This document shows, one piece after another, positions 1-8,146 of a DNA stretch of 42,746 bases. Below the pieces are notes generated by a model that saw only the letters and a program-made list of their open reading frames with translations, was not told where the DNA came from and did no database searches. Within the stretch, counting starts at the first letter, position 1, and each line of letters starts with the position of its first letter. The position numbers and the translations under genes are program-made. This DNA is from Akkermansiaceae bacterium UBA1518 (GTDB lineage: Bacteria; Verrucomicrobiota; Verrucomicrobiia; Verrucomicrobiales; Akkermansiaceae): contig DCQM01000001.1 in the NCBI GenBank assembly GCA_002323895.1, forward strand, positions 10,275-53,020, given 5' to 3'.

Positions 1-962
1 AGTCCATCGACCATGACTTCGTTATAGCTGCGTCCGAGCGTGGTGTCGATTCCGTGGCCCGGGTCAAGTTTGCGCAGTGGTTCCAGAACGGGATCGTCGT
101 GTCGAAAAAGTTCAACAAAGGCACTGGGTAGTTTTCCGGTCTTGGCATTCGCAGTGAGTAGGGCGCCGACCCATCCATCATCCGAGGAAAGACATCCACG
201 GGTGGTTGGAACCGAACAGTGGAAAGGTCCAATCTCATCTGCTTCACCCATTGAGGTCACTATGACCTCATTTTCGGAGATACTTAGGCCGGAGTCACCA
301 CAGTGGGCTGCGTCAATAAGCGCCTTGAAAAATGGGCTGCCAATTTTTTCATTTAGGCCGGTTAAAATAGGCCGGAGCTTGGCAAGGGAAGTGAAATTTT
401 GGAATTCACCGGGGCGTAGGAATTCGATGTTCCAGTTGCCGATGCAAGAACCGGCTAGTCCAGCTTCTTCGTAAGCACGGAGGTGAAGTTTGATGTTTTG
501 GGCGACTCTAGCCTCGAATTCTTCTTCACTGGAGGGAGGATTGCCTTCCATCCAGGTTTCCACCGAAGTCGAATTGACCTGCACGATATTATTACGAAGT
601 GCCGCTCCCAGATTGACCATAAGTTGTGCGAGAGCTTCTTCCTCGTCGTCGGGATTCATTGGATTTACTCCCCCGACCATCATTACGAGTTGGGGCTCTA
701 GGCCGAGGTCACGAACAGCTGCGATCAGTTCGTCTTTTTCATCGGGATTGGTTGTGCCAAAAGATGAAATTTGTATTAGATCAATTTTGACTGGGGATTG
801 TTCGATGAGTTCACGGGCTCCGGCAGCGATTACAAATTCACCATCAGTATTGCGGGGGAGCATGCCGTTATCGTCGGGGACCAAGGCTTCTAGAAAGCCA
901 AGATGGGTTCCGAGGATTCCGAGCGGGATACCGGAGATGTTTTCAATGGGACCAACTTTCAT
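1..962 (-). CDS. Sugar phosphate isomerase/epimerase-like TIM-barrel protein (3' end outside window)
   Basis: This frame is open from the ATG at 962 to the window edge (320 codons, no stop), so the C-terminus is missing. The translation starts MKVGPIENISGIPLGILG and alternates short hydrophobic strands (KIDLIQISSFG, LEPQLVMMVGG, NIVQVNSTS) with amphipathic helices, as in xylose-isomerase-like TIM barrels. Carboxylates and Cys/His residues near strand ends (SCIGNWNIEF, DAAHCGDSG) could bind a metal, but I cannot assign a substrate. There is no signal peptide, so it should be cytoplasmic. It is the third gene after fur and the HExxH protein on the same strand (56-base gap), possibly co-transcribed. 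The gene assignment is firm; the family is a pattern-based guess and other TIM-barrel families are possible. Confidence 0.75.
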   Translation of the reverse strand, partial: MKVGPIENISGIPLGILGTHLGFLEALVPDDNGMLPRNTDGEFVIAAGARELIEQSPVKIDLIQISSFGTTNPDEKDELIAAVRDLGLEPQLVMMVGGVNPMNPDDEEEALAQLMVNLGAALRNNIVQVNSTSVETWMEGNPPSSEEEFEARVAQNIKLHLRAYEEAGLAGSCIGNWNIEFLRPGEFQNFTSLAKLRPILTGLNEKIGSPFFKALIDAAHCGDSGLSISENEVIVTSMGEADEIGPFHCSVPTTRGCLSSDDGWVGALLTANAKTGKLPSAFVELFRHDDPVLEPLRKLDPGHGIDTTLGRSYNEVMVDG

Positions 963-1018
963 GGCGATAGGTTTCCAGATGTCACAAAGAATTAAAACTG
1001 GAAAAGGTTGCGCGGGCT

Positions 1019-1777
1019 CTATTTTTTCAGAAAGAGAGTTTCGAGACGATTTAGAAAATCATGGTGATTTTCTGAGGTGGCTTTACGCCAGGCTGCAAAA
1101 TGTTCGGCAAGGGTGGATCCTTTGATCCGGGGGAATTTAGGAAGTATCTTCCAATGTGTTGGTTCTTTTTCAAAGAGAGGAAGAAGGAGGTTGGCGAAGG
1201 CTCCGTTGAGTTCTCGCTCGGTTGCTGACTTTCTAAGAGTCTCCTTGTGTTTTTGATAGAAGTTCTGGGAGGTTTTTGTTGTCAGGATTTCGCGTGATTT
1301 CATCACTGTCGCGGAGTAACTGGCGAGATGTTTTCGGTAATTTTTTAATGCGTCATTGGGTGCGCTCTGCTCCCATTCTTTGCTAAGCTTGCGAAGAACA
1401 AAGAGCGACGCGGTTTCGCAAAGAGTTTCTTCAAGCCACTTGTTTTCGTGGTCAATCGGTTGGAAGTCAGCCCGGACGTGTGCGAGTTCATGGGAAAATT
1501 GATAGATACACTGCGAGTAATAGTAGTTTCCCGAGTTTAGCTGAATGGCAACTTCTCCGCGTGGAGTCCGCTGAAATAGAGTGATGGGCCCTCGCTGGTG
1601 TTTGGATACAAAGAGTGAGGGATCCTTAAAATTTTCAGCTTTGGGAAATGCAGTGAGAGTAGATTTGAAAATACTACGAAGATCACTTTCATTCATGTTG
1701 AAACCCTTGGATTCGATTCGGAGTTGACTATGAGAAGCTAGGCTAAGGCCTAAAAAAAGGCATAAGATTAGCTTCAT
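1019..1777 (-). CDS. Secreted HExxH zinc metallopeptidase-like protein
   Basis: A 252-residue protein whose start at 1777 was chosen because it begins a clear signal peptide (MKLILCLFLGLSLASHS) and overlaps the fur stop codon in an ATGA. A longer frame extends upstream, but its extra 65 residues only shadow fur. Residues 96-100 read HELAH, matching the HExxH zinc-binding and catalytic motif, and WLEETLCE at 114-121 offers the downstream glutamate expected of a gluzincin-type site. The rest is helical and lysine-rich. A secreted zinc protease is the simplest reading, but no named peptidase family was recognised. The ATGA overlap implies translational coupling to fur, so the protein may be made under the same metal control. 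Confidence 0.82.
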   Translation of the reverse strand: MKLILCLFLGLSLASHSQLRIESKGFNMNESDLRSIFKSTLTAFPKAENFKDPSLFVSKHQRGPITLFQRTPRGEVAIQLNSGNYYYSQCIYQFSHELAHVRADFQPIDHENKWLEETLCETASLFVLRKLSKEWEQSAPNDALKNYRKHLASYSATVMKSREILTTKTSQNFYQKHKETLRKSATERELNGAFANLLLPLFEKEPTHWKILPKFPRIKGSTLAEHFAAWRKATSENHHDFLNRLETLFLKK

Positions 1778-2274
1778 TTCTTTCGGTTTGGGAGGCGTTT
1801 TCCTTTGACGCGGGCCTGGATGAGGTCCGGACAGTTCCCCTCGTTCCGCATGCGTTCGCAGGCAGCTTCGATCCGGAGGCTTTGGCGAACAGGCCGGAAA
1901 CCCAATCGTCGGGTCAGATGATCGTTTTGGAGATCGAGATGGGTATCCTCGAATTCTACAACTTTGCCGCAATCAACACAGATGAGATGGTTGTGATTGG
2001 GGTGATCGACAAAATTTGGATCGTAGGTAGTTTGACCATCACCGAGCTCGATTTCGTGGATGAGGTCAGCTTCTACGAGAAGCCCAAGTGTGCGGTAGAC
2101 GGTGGCGCGGGAGGCTCTGGAGCCAGCATTGCGAAGCCGGTCAAAAAGTTCATCCGGGGTGAAGTGTTCGTCTGAAGCGAAGATGATTTCGAGAATCTCA
2201 TCCCTTTGGGAAGTCTGTCTTAAGCCTTTTTTCACGATGAAATCGTCCAGTCTTGCGCGAATGCCCTCGTCCAT
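1774..2274 (-). CDS. fur: Fur/Zur/PerR-family metal-responsive repressor
   Basis: A 166-residue Fur-superfamily regulator. The N-terminal winged helix carries the recognition-helix hallmark SRASRATVYRTLGLL at about 52-66, and the metal and dimerisation region carries HPNHNHLICVDCG (His 91, 94 and 96; Cys 99 and 102). A second cysteine pair near the C-terminus (139 and 148) is spaced by eight residues rather than the usual CxxC, so structural zinc binding may differ from textbook Fur. Family members repress iron-, zinc- or peroxide-response genes when loaded with metal; which metal applies here cannot be told from sequence. The ATG at 2274 is preceded by TATCGAGG, which serves as its ribosome-binding site and forms one arm of an inverted repeat shared with the divergent lipoprotein gene. 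Confidence 0.93.
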   Translation of the reverse strand: MDEGIRARLDDFIVKKGLRQTSQRDEILEIIFASDEHFTPDELFDRLRNAGSRASRATVYRTLGLLVEADLIHEIELGDGQTTYDPNFVDHPNHNHLICVDCGKVVEFEDTHLDLQNDHLTRRLGFRPVRQSLRIEAACERMRNEGNCPDLIQARVKGKRLPNRKK

Positions 2275-2278
2275 ATTG

Positions 2279-2327
2279 CCTCGATACTAGGGAATTTAGA
2301 TTGAATAATGAACCCCGAATATCGAGG
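2279..2327. promoter_or_regulatory. Inverted repeat between fur and the divergent lipoprotein gene
   Basis: CCTCGATA (2279-2286) and TATCGAGG (2320-2327) are perfect 8-base inverted copies separated by 33 bases within the 61-base divergent gap. Each copy places CGAGG a few bases ahead of a start codon (fur on the minus strand, the lipoprotein on the plus strand), so the arms double as ribosome-binding sites. Whether the symmetry is an operator or two similar ribosome sites is unknown. It does not match the classic Fur box. Confidence 0.4.
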
Positions 2328-2335
2328 ATTAGGCC

Positions 2336-2776
2336 GTGAAGATTTTTTTGGCGGGTTTCGCCTTGTTTTTGGTTTCTTGCGGGGCACCTGATATTCTCAG
2401 GGTGCGTCAATTCCATCTTCAGGATACCGATGTTGCGACTGGTCATCCTTTTATTCGTGCTGAGATGAATAGGCGACTTTATGGCGCGGTGACAACGCGC
2501 GACCGGACTTTACGAAAGGGGAATTATTACCATATCCGTTGGCACGGACTAACGGGACTAGAGCCTATCAAGCTGATCTTTGAATACCGACAGGCTAGAA
2601 CAGGTGCAAAAGTGAATCAGCGAAGTTTTGAGGTTTCCGGTTCAGCTGAGGGAGATCTTGAGGTGGGAGTCTCGGGGTTGGAGTATTTGAAGCATGGTCA
2701 CGTTCAAGCTTGGCGAGTGACTCTCTTTGAGGGGGATTCCGAAATTTGTGTTAAGAAGTCTTACCTCTGGGATTAA
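2336..2776 (+). CDS. Small predicted lipoprotein of unknown function
   Basis: A 146-residue protein starting at a GTG about nine bases after a CGAGG ribosome-binding site. The N-terminus MKIFLAGFALFLVSCGAPD is a short signal peptide ending in a lipobox (LVSC), so Cys15 should be lipidated and the mature protein anchored to the cell-envelope membrane. The remainder is predicted beta-rich and ends in an acidic, aromatic tail (KKSYLWD); I recognise no domain. The next gene, menC, starts on the base immediately after this stop, so the two are probably co-transcribed although no functional link to menaquinone synthesis is evident. Transcription is divergent from fur. Confidence 0.8.
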   Translation: MKIFLAGFALFLVSCGAPDILRVRQFHLQDTDVATGHPFIRAEMNRRLYGAVTTRDRTLRKGNYYHIRWHGLTGLEPIKLIFEYRQARTGAKVNQRSFEVSGSAEGDLEVGVSGLEYLKHGHVQAWRVTLFEGDSEICVKKSYLWD

Positions 2777-3697
2777 GTGGGAGATTTTTGGATCTGGAAC
2801 TATGAGTTACGCACACTTGGTGCGCTGAACTCAAAAACTTCTCGTAGAGCTTACCCCGGGGCGTTGATTCGAAATGAAGCGGGGTTTGGATGTCTGCATT
2901 CTTGGCCCGAGTTAGGAGATCCAACTTTGGAGGATTGTCTAGTTGATTTAGCAAATGGTCAGGAAAGCGCACTCGTGCGTCGGACCTTGGACTGTCTCCG
3001 GGTAGATGGAAGGGCACGCGAAGAGAATCGCTCGTTATTTGAAGGTCTGCATGTTCCCTCGAGCCATGCAACCTTACCGTTATTGGATGAGTTGGTTTTG
3101 AGTGAGGCCGTGAAGAGAGGCTTTACTTATGTGAAGGTTAAGGGGGGAAAAGGAGGAGGCATGGATTTACGTCGTATTAGATTGATGATGCCGATGTATC
3201 CCGAGCTCAAATGGCGGATTGATTTTAATGAGAACGGAGAGGTCGGTGAGCTCCTTGAGGAGCTTTCATACTGGTCGGAGGCGGAGAAAGCGGCGATCGA
3301 TTTTTTGGAAGACCCCGTGCCCTATTTTTCTGGCGGTTGGGAACGGTTGGCAAAGGAATCTGGGCTGACAATGGCCCTAGACCGAAACCTTGAAAAGGCC
3401 TCGAGTGACGTTGAGGTTCAAGTAATAAAGCCGGCTGTGCAGGAAATGAAATCTGGTCCGCGTGTGATTGTGACTAGTTACATGGATCACCCGCTTGGAC
3501 AGGCTTTTGCGGCGTGGGAGGCGGCACGAATCGGGGTAAAGGAAATTTGTGGTCTCCAGACTCATGGCTTGTTTGAAGCGAATGAATTCATAGAGGCGTT
3601 GGGGAATCTCTCTCCAGAATTCAATATGCCTGAGGGAACTGGCTTGGGGTTTGACGACTTGCTTGAAGCCCTTCCATGGACGAAACTCCCTTCGTGA
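2777..3697 (+). CDS. menC: o-Succinylbenzoate synthase (MenC), enolase superfamily
   Basis: A 306-residue enolase-superfamily protein that dehydrates SHCHC to o-succinylbenzoate in menaquinone synthesis. Visible active-site elements are the K-x-K motif in YVKVKGG (about 116-122), the metal ligands in DFNEN (about 148), FLEDPVP (about 176) and ALDRN, and the C-terminal lysine in VQVIKPAV (about 217). The start is a GTG directly after the previous stop; an internal start would remove the N-terminal capping domain. The end overlaps menE by 22 bases, and this adjacency is what separates MenC from the many other enolase-family dehydratases and epimerases. It is somewhat short but within the family range. 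Confidence 0.9.
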   Translation: MGDFWIWNYELRTLGALNSKTSRRAYPGALIRNEAGFGCLHSWPELGDPTLEDCLVDLANGQESALVRRTLDCLRVDGRAREENRSLFEGLHVPSSHATLPLLDELVLSEAVKRGFTYVKVKGGKGGGMDLRRIRLMMPMYPELKWRIDFNENGEVGELLEELSYWSEAEKAAIDFLEDPVPYFSGGWERLAKESGLTMALDRNLEKASSDVEVQVIKPAVQEMKSGPRVIVTSYMDHPLGQAFAAWEAARIGVKEICGLQTHGLFEANEFIEALGNLSPEFNMPEGTGLGFDDLLEALPWTKLPS

Positions 3698-4686
3698 ACG
3701 AGGTGGAAACATGGGCTAAAAAAAACGGTGGCTTTAAGCGACATCGTTTTTTCCGAACTTCTGGTTCTAGTGGTAGAGAGAAATGGGTGGCTCTTTCCGA
3801 TGAGGCTTTGGAGTGGTCAGCCCGATCCGTCATAGGGGCACTTGGTATCGTCTCAAAAGATGTTCTTGGGCTGGCGTTACCGGTGATTCACGTCGGCGGC
3901 TTCGGTATGATATTGAGAGCTAAGATTTCTGGTGCAAGTCTAGTAAAATTAGAGACTCGATGGAATGCGGGTGGCTTTGCTGATTGGTGTGATGTGAATC
4001 GAGTGACTATTACTTCTTTGGTTCCTACTCAGGTGTATGATTTGGTCTCAGCCCGCTTGGAATGTCCCACCTCCATGAGAACCCTTGTAGTGGGCGGGGG
4101 GCCATTGGATGCGGAGCTCGCTAGGAAAGCGAGGGGTTTGGGATGGCCAGTGGTTCCAAGTTATGGAATGACAGAGACTTCATCGCAAGTTGCGACTGGA
4201 GATGGCCTGCCTTTGCTGCAGGGTTGGGAAGCAAAGATTGTGGAGGGCAGATTGGCCCTCAAAGGTGATGGGTTACTGAGTGCGATCATTCTCCGAAAGG
4301 GTGACGGGTTTATTGCCGAAGATCCAAAGGTTGATGGGTGGTATGTTACAAATGATCGATGTGAATTTGTCGGGAAAGGTTTGAGAGTTTTGGGGAGGGC
4401 AGATCGATTGGTTAAAGTCTTGGGTGAGCTTGTTAATTTAGAAGAGTTGGAAAAATTTTGGCGGGAAAAACTGAACTGTGAAGTAGCCTTGGTGGCTCGT
4501 CCTAACGAAAGGCGTGGGGTAAGTTTGTTTCTTTTTTATGAAGGGATTGAAGTGGATCTGGAGCGATGGAATGCGAGTTTGCCCGGCCCGGAGAGAGTTG
4601 TGGAGGCGATTGCAATTAATTTACTGCCGCGATCAGTATTAGGAAAAGTTGATCGCTTCGCATTGACCGATTTTCACAAGGATTAG
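3676..4686 (+). CDS. menE: o-Succinylbenzoate-CoA ligase (MenE), AMP-forming
   Basis: A 336-residue ANL-superfamily enzyme that activates o-succinylbenzoate to its CoA thioester after MenC. The P-loop-like motif FRTSGSSGREKW lies near residue 30, the adenylate-binding motif SYGMTETSS near 162, and the C-terminal hinge sequence LRVLGRADRLVKVLGE near 235. The protein is much shorter than typical MenE (about 450-490 residues): the N-terminal subdomain before the P-loop is trimmed, a form I believe occurs in other compact MenE proteins. Its start lies inside the end of menC, implying translational coupling. Other menaquinone genes are not in the window. Confidence 0.9.
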   Translation: MDETPFVNEVETWAKKNGGFKRHRFFRTSGSSGREKWVALSDEALEWSARSVIGALGIVSKDVLGLALPVIHVGGFGMILRAKISGASLVKLETRWNAGGFADWCDVNRVTITSLVPTQVYDLVSARLECPTSMRTLVVGGGPLDAELARKARGLGWPVVPSYGMTETSSQVATGDGLPLLQGWEAKIVEGRLALKGDGLLSAIILRKGDGFIAEDPKVDGWYVTNDRCEFVGKGLRVLGRADRLVKVLGELVNLEELEKFWREKLNCEVALVARPNERRGVSLFLFYEGIEVDLERWNASLPGPERVVEAIAINLLPRSVLGKVDRFALTDFHKD

Positions 4687-4781
4687 CGTTGCATTGACGG
4701 AAGTTGCAGACAAGATTTTGGCGTAGATTATGCGGCGCTACCGCATCTACCCCCTAAGAAAAAGACTGGCTTGAACACTTT

Positions 4782-4809
4782 TTGACAATCCCGGTCTACG
4801 ACTAAATAT
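4782..4809 (+). promoter_or_regulatory. Possible sigma-70-type promoter for the PhoH gene
   Basis: TTGACA at 4782-4787 is a perfect -35 hexamer. An A/T-rich TAAATAT tract follows at 4803-4809 at roughly -10 spacing, though it is a poor TATAAT match. Transcription would begin just before the ATG at 4824, leaving almost no leader; indeed no Shine-Dalgarno sequence precedes that ATG. Confidence 0.35.
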
Positions 4810-4823
4810 CCGCTTTTTAACAG

Positions 4824-6338
4824 ATGCTAGAAGCTACCTCAGACGCTCAAGCAGCCCCAAATATGGTCTCTCCCATGCCGCAGAAAACCGATGCCTTGCT
4901 TACCGCAGACCAGCTAGAAAATTTTGGACTCAAATCTCCGGAGGGTTCCGGAAAGCATTACGTTCTCGACACCAATGTGCTCTTGCATGAACCTGGATGT
5001 TTGAATCGTTTTCAAGATAATCACCTGTGTATTCCGGCCGATGTTCTCTCGGAGTTAGATCGCTTCAAAACTGAGCAGACGGAACGTGGAGCTAATGCGC
5101 GAAGGGTTCATCGAAAATTGACAGAGATTTTCGGGCCGCAGTCGCAAGTGACTAAGGGGGTGCCGACTGATGGGGGTGGAACGATTCGTTTGGTGATTTA
5201 TGATCCGAGTTTGTGTGAAAAGAGTAGCAAAGAATTGCGAAGGTTTCATCGGATCTTTCCGGATCGTGAGCGGGTGGATCACCGCATTCTCGCTTGTACA
5301 TTATTGCTTGCTGAGCATGTCGATCCGCCGGTGGTGTTAGTGACAAAGGACCTGAATATGCAATTGAAGGCCCGCGCAGTTGGGATCACCTGTGAGGATT
5401 ACCTGAACGATAAGGTTGCTCCGCAGGATTCAGCCAATCGGGAGATGGTACGGTTGAATTTGGATCAAAACGAGTTGCAACGCTTTGCGAGTTCGGGGGA
5501 AATACAATTGGGGGTCGAGAGAACCTCTGGTCTACATGTAAACCAATATGTCCTCCTTGAGGCAGGGGAGAAGCAAACGATTCCAGCCCGTCTTACGTCT
5601 GATAAAAAGTTGGTCCGGTTAGTTGTTCCCGAGGTTCTGCGCATCCCAGATGGAAATCATTTGAAACCCCTTAATTTAGGGCAGAAGTGTTTCATCGATG
5701 CGCTGCTCAATCCTGAAATCTCGTTGGTGACGTGTTTTGGCCAGGCCGGAACTGGTAAAACTCTGGTAGCGATGGCTGCGGGCTTACATGGCGTTTTCGC
5801 ACGGGAGTTTAATGGGCTTACCGTGAGTCGGCCGGTTGTCTCCATGGGAGACCAAATGGGGTATCTTCCAGGATCCCTCGAAGAAAAGATGCGGCCTTGG
5901 TTGCAGCCAATTTACGATGCGCTGGAGCTTCTGATGAGCCCGCAGAATCCAAAGCGCCCAAAACGTAAGCGGAACAAATCTGAATCGGAGGGGGCCCAGC
6001 AAAAGCCTTACGATGATCTTTTGAACCAAGGTATCATCGAAGTGGAAGCTCTCGCTTATATTCGAGGTCGCTCGATACCTAATCGTTTTTTCATTCTGGA
6101 TGAGGCTCAACAGTTAACACCAAAGGAAGCTAAAACGGTGGTCACTCGTATGTCGAAAGGGTCAAAGCTGGTCTTGGTTGGTGATCCGGCTCAAATTGAT
6201 CACCCATATGTCGATAGCCGTAGCAATGGTTTGGTGTTTACCCGCCAGCGGATGCGGGGACAGAGCTTTGCTGCGCATGTTTCTCTGAACAGGGGAGAGC
6301 GCAGCGATTTGGCTGAGGCAGGTGCGCGTTTGATGTGA
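4824..6338 (+). CDS. PIN-domain PhoH-family ATPase (PhoH2/YlaK type)
   Basis: A 504-residue cytoplasmic protein with two domains. The N-terminal PIN nuclease domain (about 43-190) carries the acidic motif VLDTNVLLHE and further acidic residues in LSELDRF. The C-terminal PhoH ATPase has Walker A GQAGTGKT near 306, Walker B FFILDEAQ near 421 and the motif LVGDPAQID near 451. A basic, poorly conserved stretch (PKRPKRKRNKSES) is inserted near 375-390. Fusions of this kind (PhoH2) are known as RNA helicase/ribonucleases in other bacteria, and RNA processing or decay is the likely role. The first 40 residues look disordered, so a slightly later start cannot be excluded. The gene follows menE after a 137-base gap. 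Confidence 0.93.
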   Translation: MLEATSDAQAAPNMVSPMPQKTDALLTADQLENFGLKSPEGSGKHYVLDTNVLLHEPGCLNRFQDNHLCIPADVLSELDRFKTEQTERGANARRVHRKLTEIFGPQSQVTKGVPTDGGGTIRLVIYDPSLCEKSSKELRRFHRIFPDRERVDHRILACTLLLAEHVDPPVVLVTKDLNMQLKARAVGITCEDYLNDKVAPQDSANREMVRLNLDQNELQRFASSGEIQLGVERTSGLHVNQYVLLEAGEKQTIPARLTSDKKLVRLVVPEVLRIPDGNHLKPLNLGQKCFIDALLNPEISLVTCFGQAGTGKTLVAMAAGLHGVFAREFNGLTVSRPVVSMGDQMGYLPGSLEEKMRPWLQPIYDALELLMSPQNPKRPKRKRNKSESEGAQQKPYDDLLNQGIIEVEALAYIRGRSIPNRFFILDEAQQLTPKEAKTVVTRMSKGSKLVLVGDPAQIDHPYVDSRSNGLVFTRQRMRGQSFAAHVSLNRGERSDLAEAGARLM

Positions 6339-6368
6339 ATGGATTTTTGTGTTAGACGATGTGTAGCG

Positions 6369-6965
6369 ATGAAATTAATTGCTTGGTTTTCCCCACTCAT
6401 TCTCTTGCTAGGAGGATGTGGATCCAGTCCTGACCAAACCCCTCCACTTTGGGCAGGGATGGTGGAGAAAGAGGTTGATGCCCTAGGAATCCAAAACTGG
6501 ATTGTTGTGGCCGAATCGTCATTCCCAGTGGTGACCCGGGGTGGGGTTAGGACCTTCGTTGTAGATGGTGAGATTCCGCAAATTGTCGACTTCATCGTCA
6601 ACCACCTCGAAAAATCAGAAACAGTGACTCCTTCCTTTAATACCGCTCGTGAGCTTTCTTTTGTGAGTAATGATCGGGCACCTGGGATTGACTATTTAAG
6701 GGAGCAACTCAACGAAGCGCTGCATGGTCACAGGGTCCGGCAGATGGATAATCGATCACTGACGTTACTTGCTCAAAGTGACGCTTCAAAATACGCAATA
6801 TTGGTTCTTAAATCCAAAACGTCCCTTCCTTACTCTAGTGTTTTTATAGAATTGGATAGCGGCTATTGGGATCGTGAATCTGAGGATCGACTACGGCAGG
6901 AAATGAAGGCAGCTCAGGAAAGAGGACGGAAACAGCTAATTGAATCAAATGAAACGAACAACTGA
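6369..6965 (+). CDS. Predicted lipoprotein of unknown function
   Basis: A 198-residue protein counted from the ATG at 6369, which gives a compact signal peptide MKLIAWFSPLILLLGGC with a lipobox (LGGC). An in-frame ATG at 6339, immediately after the PhoH stop, would add ten residues (MDFCVRRCVA) and cannot be excluded. The mature part has mixed alpha/beta character (for example WIVVAESSFPVV and YAILVLKSKTSLPYSSVFIELDS) and an acidic helical C-terminus; no domain was recognised. It should be membrane-anchored in the envelope. Its end overlaps the next gene, so the two are translationally coupled. Confidence 0.78.
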   Translation: MKLIAWFSPLILLLGGCGSSPDQTPPLWAGMVEKEVDALGIQNWIVVAESSFPVVTRGGVRTFVVDGEIPQIVDFIVNHLEKSETVTPSFNTARELSFVSNDRAPGIDYLREQLNEALHGHRVRQMDNRSLTLLAQSDASKYAILVLKSKTSLPYSSVFIELDSGYWDRESEDRLRQEMKAAQERGRKQLIESNETNN

Positions 6966-7257
6966 GGAGATTGATCAGGAGCGCGAGGAAGCTTGGATTG
7001 GGGATGCGATTCTGGCCCTTTACATGAGAGAGTGGCTTCTTCGAGAGAAAGGGAGGATCGATGGGGAGGCATTTATTAGGGCGACCTCGAATGATTTCTT
7101 GCGAGTAAAAGGGAATCCGACGGCTGTGGAAGCAGAAATCGGGCGCGAGTATCAAGAAAAAGGCCTTCAAGCTGGTTTTGATTACGTTGAGCAGAAGCTT
7201 ATTCCTCTTTTTATCCAGCGCGAAAAAGTAAGGGAGCGCCAAAAGGCCCGACGTTAG
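6949..7257 (+). CDS. Mini-RNase-III-like domain protein
   Basis: About 102 residues from the ATG at 6949 (another ATG at 6940 would add three). EEAWIGDAILALYMREWLL resembles the RNase III signature, and TAVEAEIGREYQEKG resembles its second catalytic block, with the length of a lone RNase III domain as in Mini-III (MrnC). By my alignment the signature Asp (IGDA) and the later Glu (VEAEIG) are kept, while two other metal-binding acids are replaced (Ala/Arg in the first block, Thr in the second). Activity may therefore be weak or lost. Mini-III proteins mature 23S rRNA. The start overlaps the lipoprotein stop by 17 bases. The family call is moderately sure. Confidence 0.78.
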   Translation: MKRTTEEIDQEREEAWIGDAILALYMREWLLREKGRIDGEAFIRATSNDFLRVKGNPTAVEAEIGREYQEKGLQAGFDYVEQKLIPLFIQREKVRERQKARR

Positions 7258-7378
7258 CGAGGCCCCAACTCTTTACCCTCGCGCTAGGGGTTATGAAAGG
7301 TCCCATGTTTTCAAAGTTCCTCATTGAGTGATTCTGGGATTGGGGTAGCGGTTGGTCGTGGACCCACCAATAATATTA

Positions 7379-8110
7379 TTATTTTGCCCGCTCATTTCCC
7401 CAAAGGAGAACATGAAGTCGTGGGCTAAAATGATAGCCTTGATCTCGACAAATATCAGCAAGCCAAAGCGAACGGTGCTGAAGTGTTTCAGCGTCCCGAC
7501 CTTCAGGCATTAGGTGAATCCGGTCGGGGGAAAGGTTTAGCTTCGAGTGTAGGGTTTTGATTTCGTCAAGATCGGATTGGTTGCAGACGACAAACTTGAA
7601 GAATGCTTTTTCTAATGAAGCAAAAAGACCGAGGGCCTTGAAATTTAAGCGAAGCTTCTCGTCGATTCCCGTGTTCGAGAGTTTGGGAGAAATGTTAAAT
7701 TGGGTTGGGATATCAATAAAGTCATCACTTGGAAGCTTGGTGCCATTTGTTTCGACTTCGATGAATGTTATCTCAGGCAACAATCTGGTGAGTTTCACCA
7801 ATTCATCTTGTTGAAGCAAGGGCTCACCGCCGGTGAGGATGAGGCGGTTACAGTCGTAACTCAAAATGAGTGGCGCAATTTCGGCCGGACTAAGCTCGAC
7901 GATTTCTTCGGTCTTTGAAAATTTCACCCCATCCTGATGGGTCCAGGGAGTTTGCTCCCAGTTCCATGTGTAAGGTGTGTCACACCAATGGCAGTGGAGA
8001 TTGCAAAGCGAGAGCCGAAGAAAGACAGCGGGAAAGCCTAGGGAGGCTCCTTCGCCCTGTAAGGTATGAAAGATCTCGGGAGACCCATCGGCAAGGCGTG
8101 AGACTTTCAT
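7379..8110 (-). CDS. queE: 7-carboxy-7-deazaguanine synthase (QueE), radical SAM
   Basis: A 243-residue radical SAM enzyme that contracts the ring of 6-carboxytetrahydropterin to 7-carboxy-7-deazaguanine on the way to preQ0 and queuosine. Cys36, Cys40 and Cys43 (SLCNLHCHWCDT) form the CxxxCxxC iron-sulfur motif. The start matches the family N-terminus (EIFHTLQGEGASLG, with the conserved QGEG), and LILTGGEPLLQ is the SAM-binding GGEP motif. An insert after the cluster motif (PYTWNWEQTPWTHQDG) resembles that of QueE proteins. It lies 36 bases downstream of dapA on the same strand; other queuosine genes are absent here apart from gluQ at the far end of the window. Confidence 0.93.
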   Translation of the reverse strand: MKVSRLADGSPEIFHTLQGEGASLGFPAVFLRLSLCNLHCHWCDTPYTWNWEQTPWTHQDGVKFSKTEEIVELSPAEIAPLILSYDCNRLILTGGEPLLQQDELVKLTRLLPEITFIEVETNGTKLPSDDFIDIPTQFNISPKLSNTGIDEKLRLNFKALGLFASLEKAFFKFVVCNQSDLDEIKTLHSKLNLSPDRIHLMPEGRDAETLQHRSLWLADICRDQGYHFSPRLHVLLWGNERAK

Positions 8111-8146
8111 GGCTTAGGGTCAAAAGGAGGGTTCTCGTGCTGAGAA

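Noticed and set aside
1774..1972. Longer N-terminus for the HExxH protein, extending into fur
   Set aside because: The extra 65 residues are the antisense-frame shadow of fur and delete the clean signal peptide start at 1777.
7258..7378. AATAATATTATTATT tract between the RNase-III-like gene and queE
   Set aside because: A short A/T-rich run near convergent gene ends, with no clear hairpin; too weak to call a terminator.
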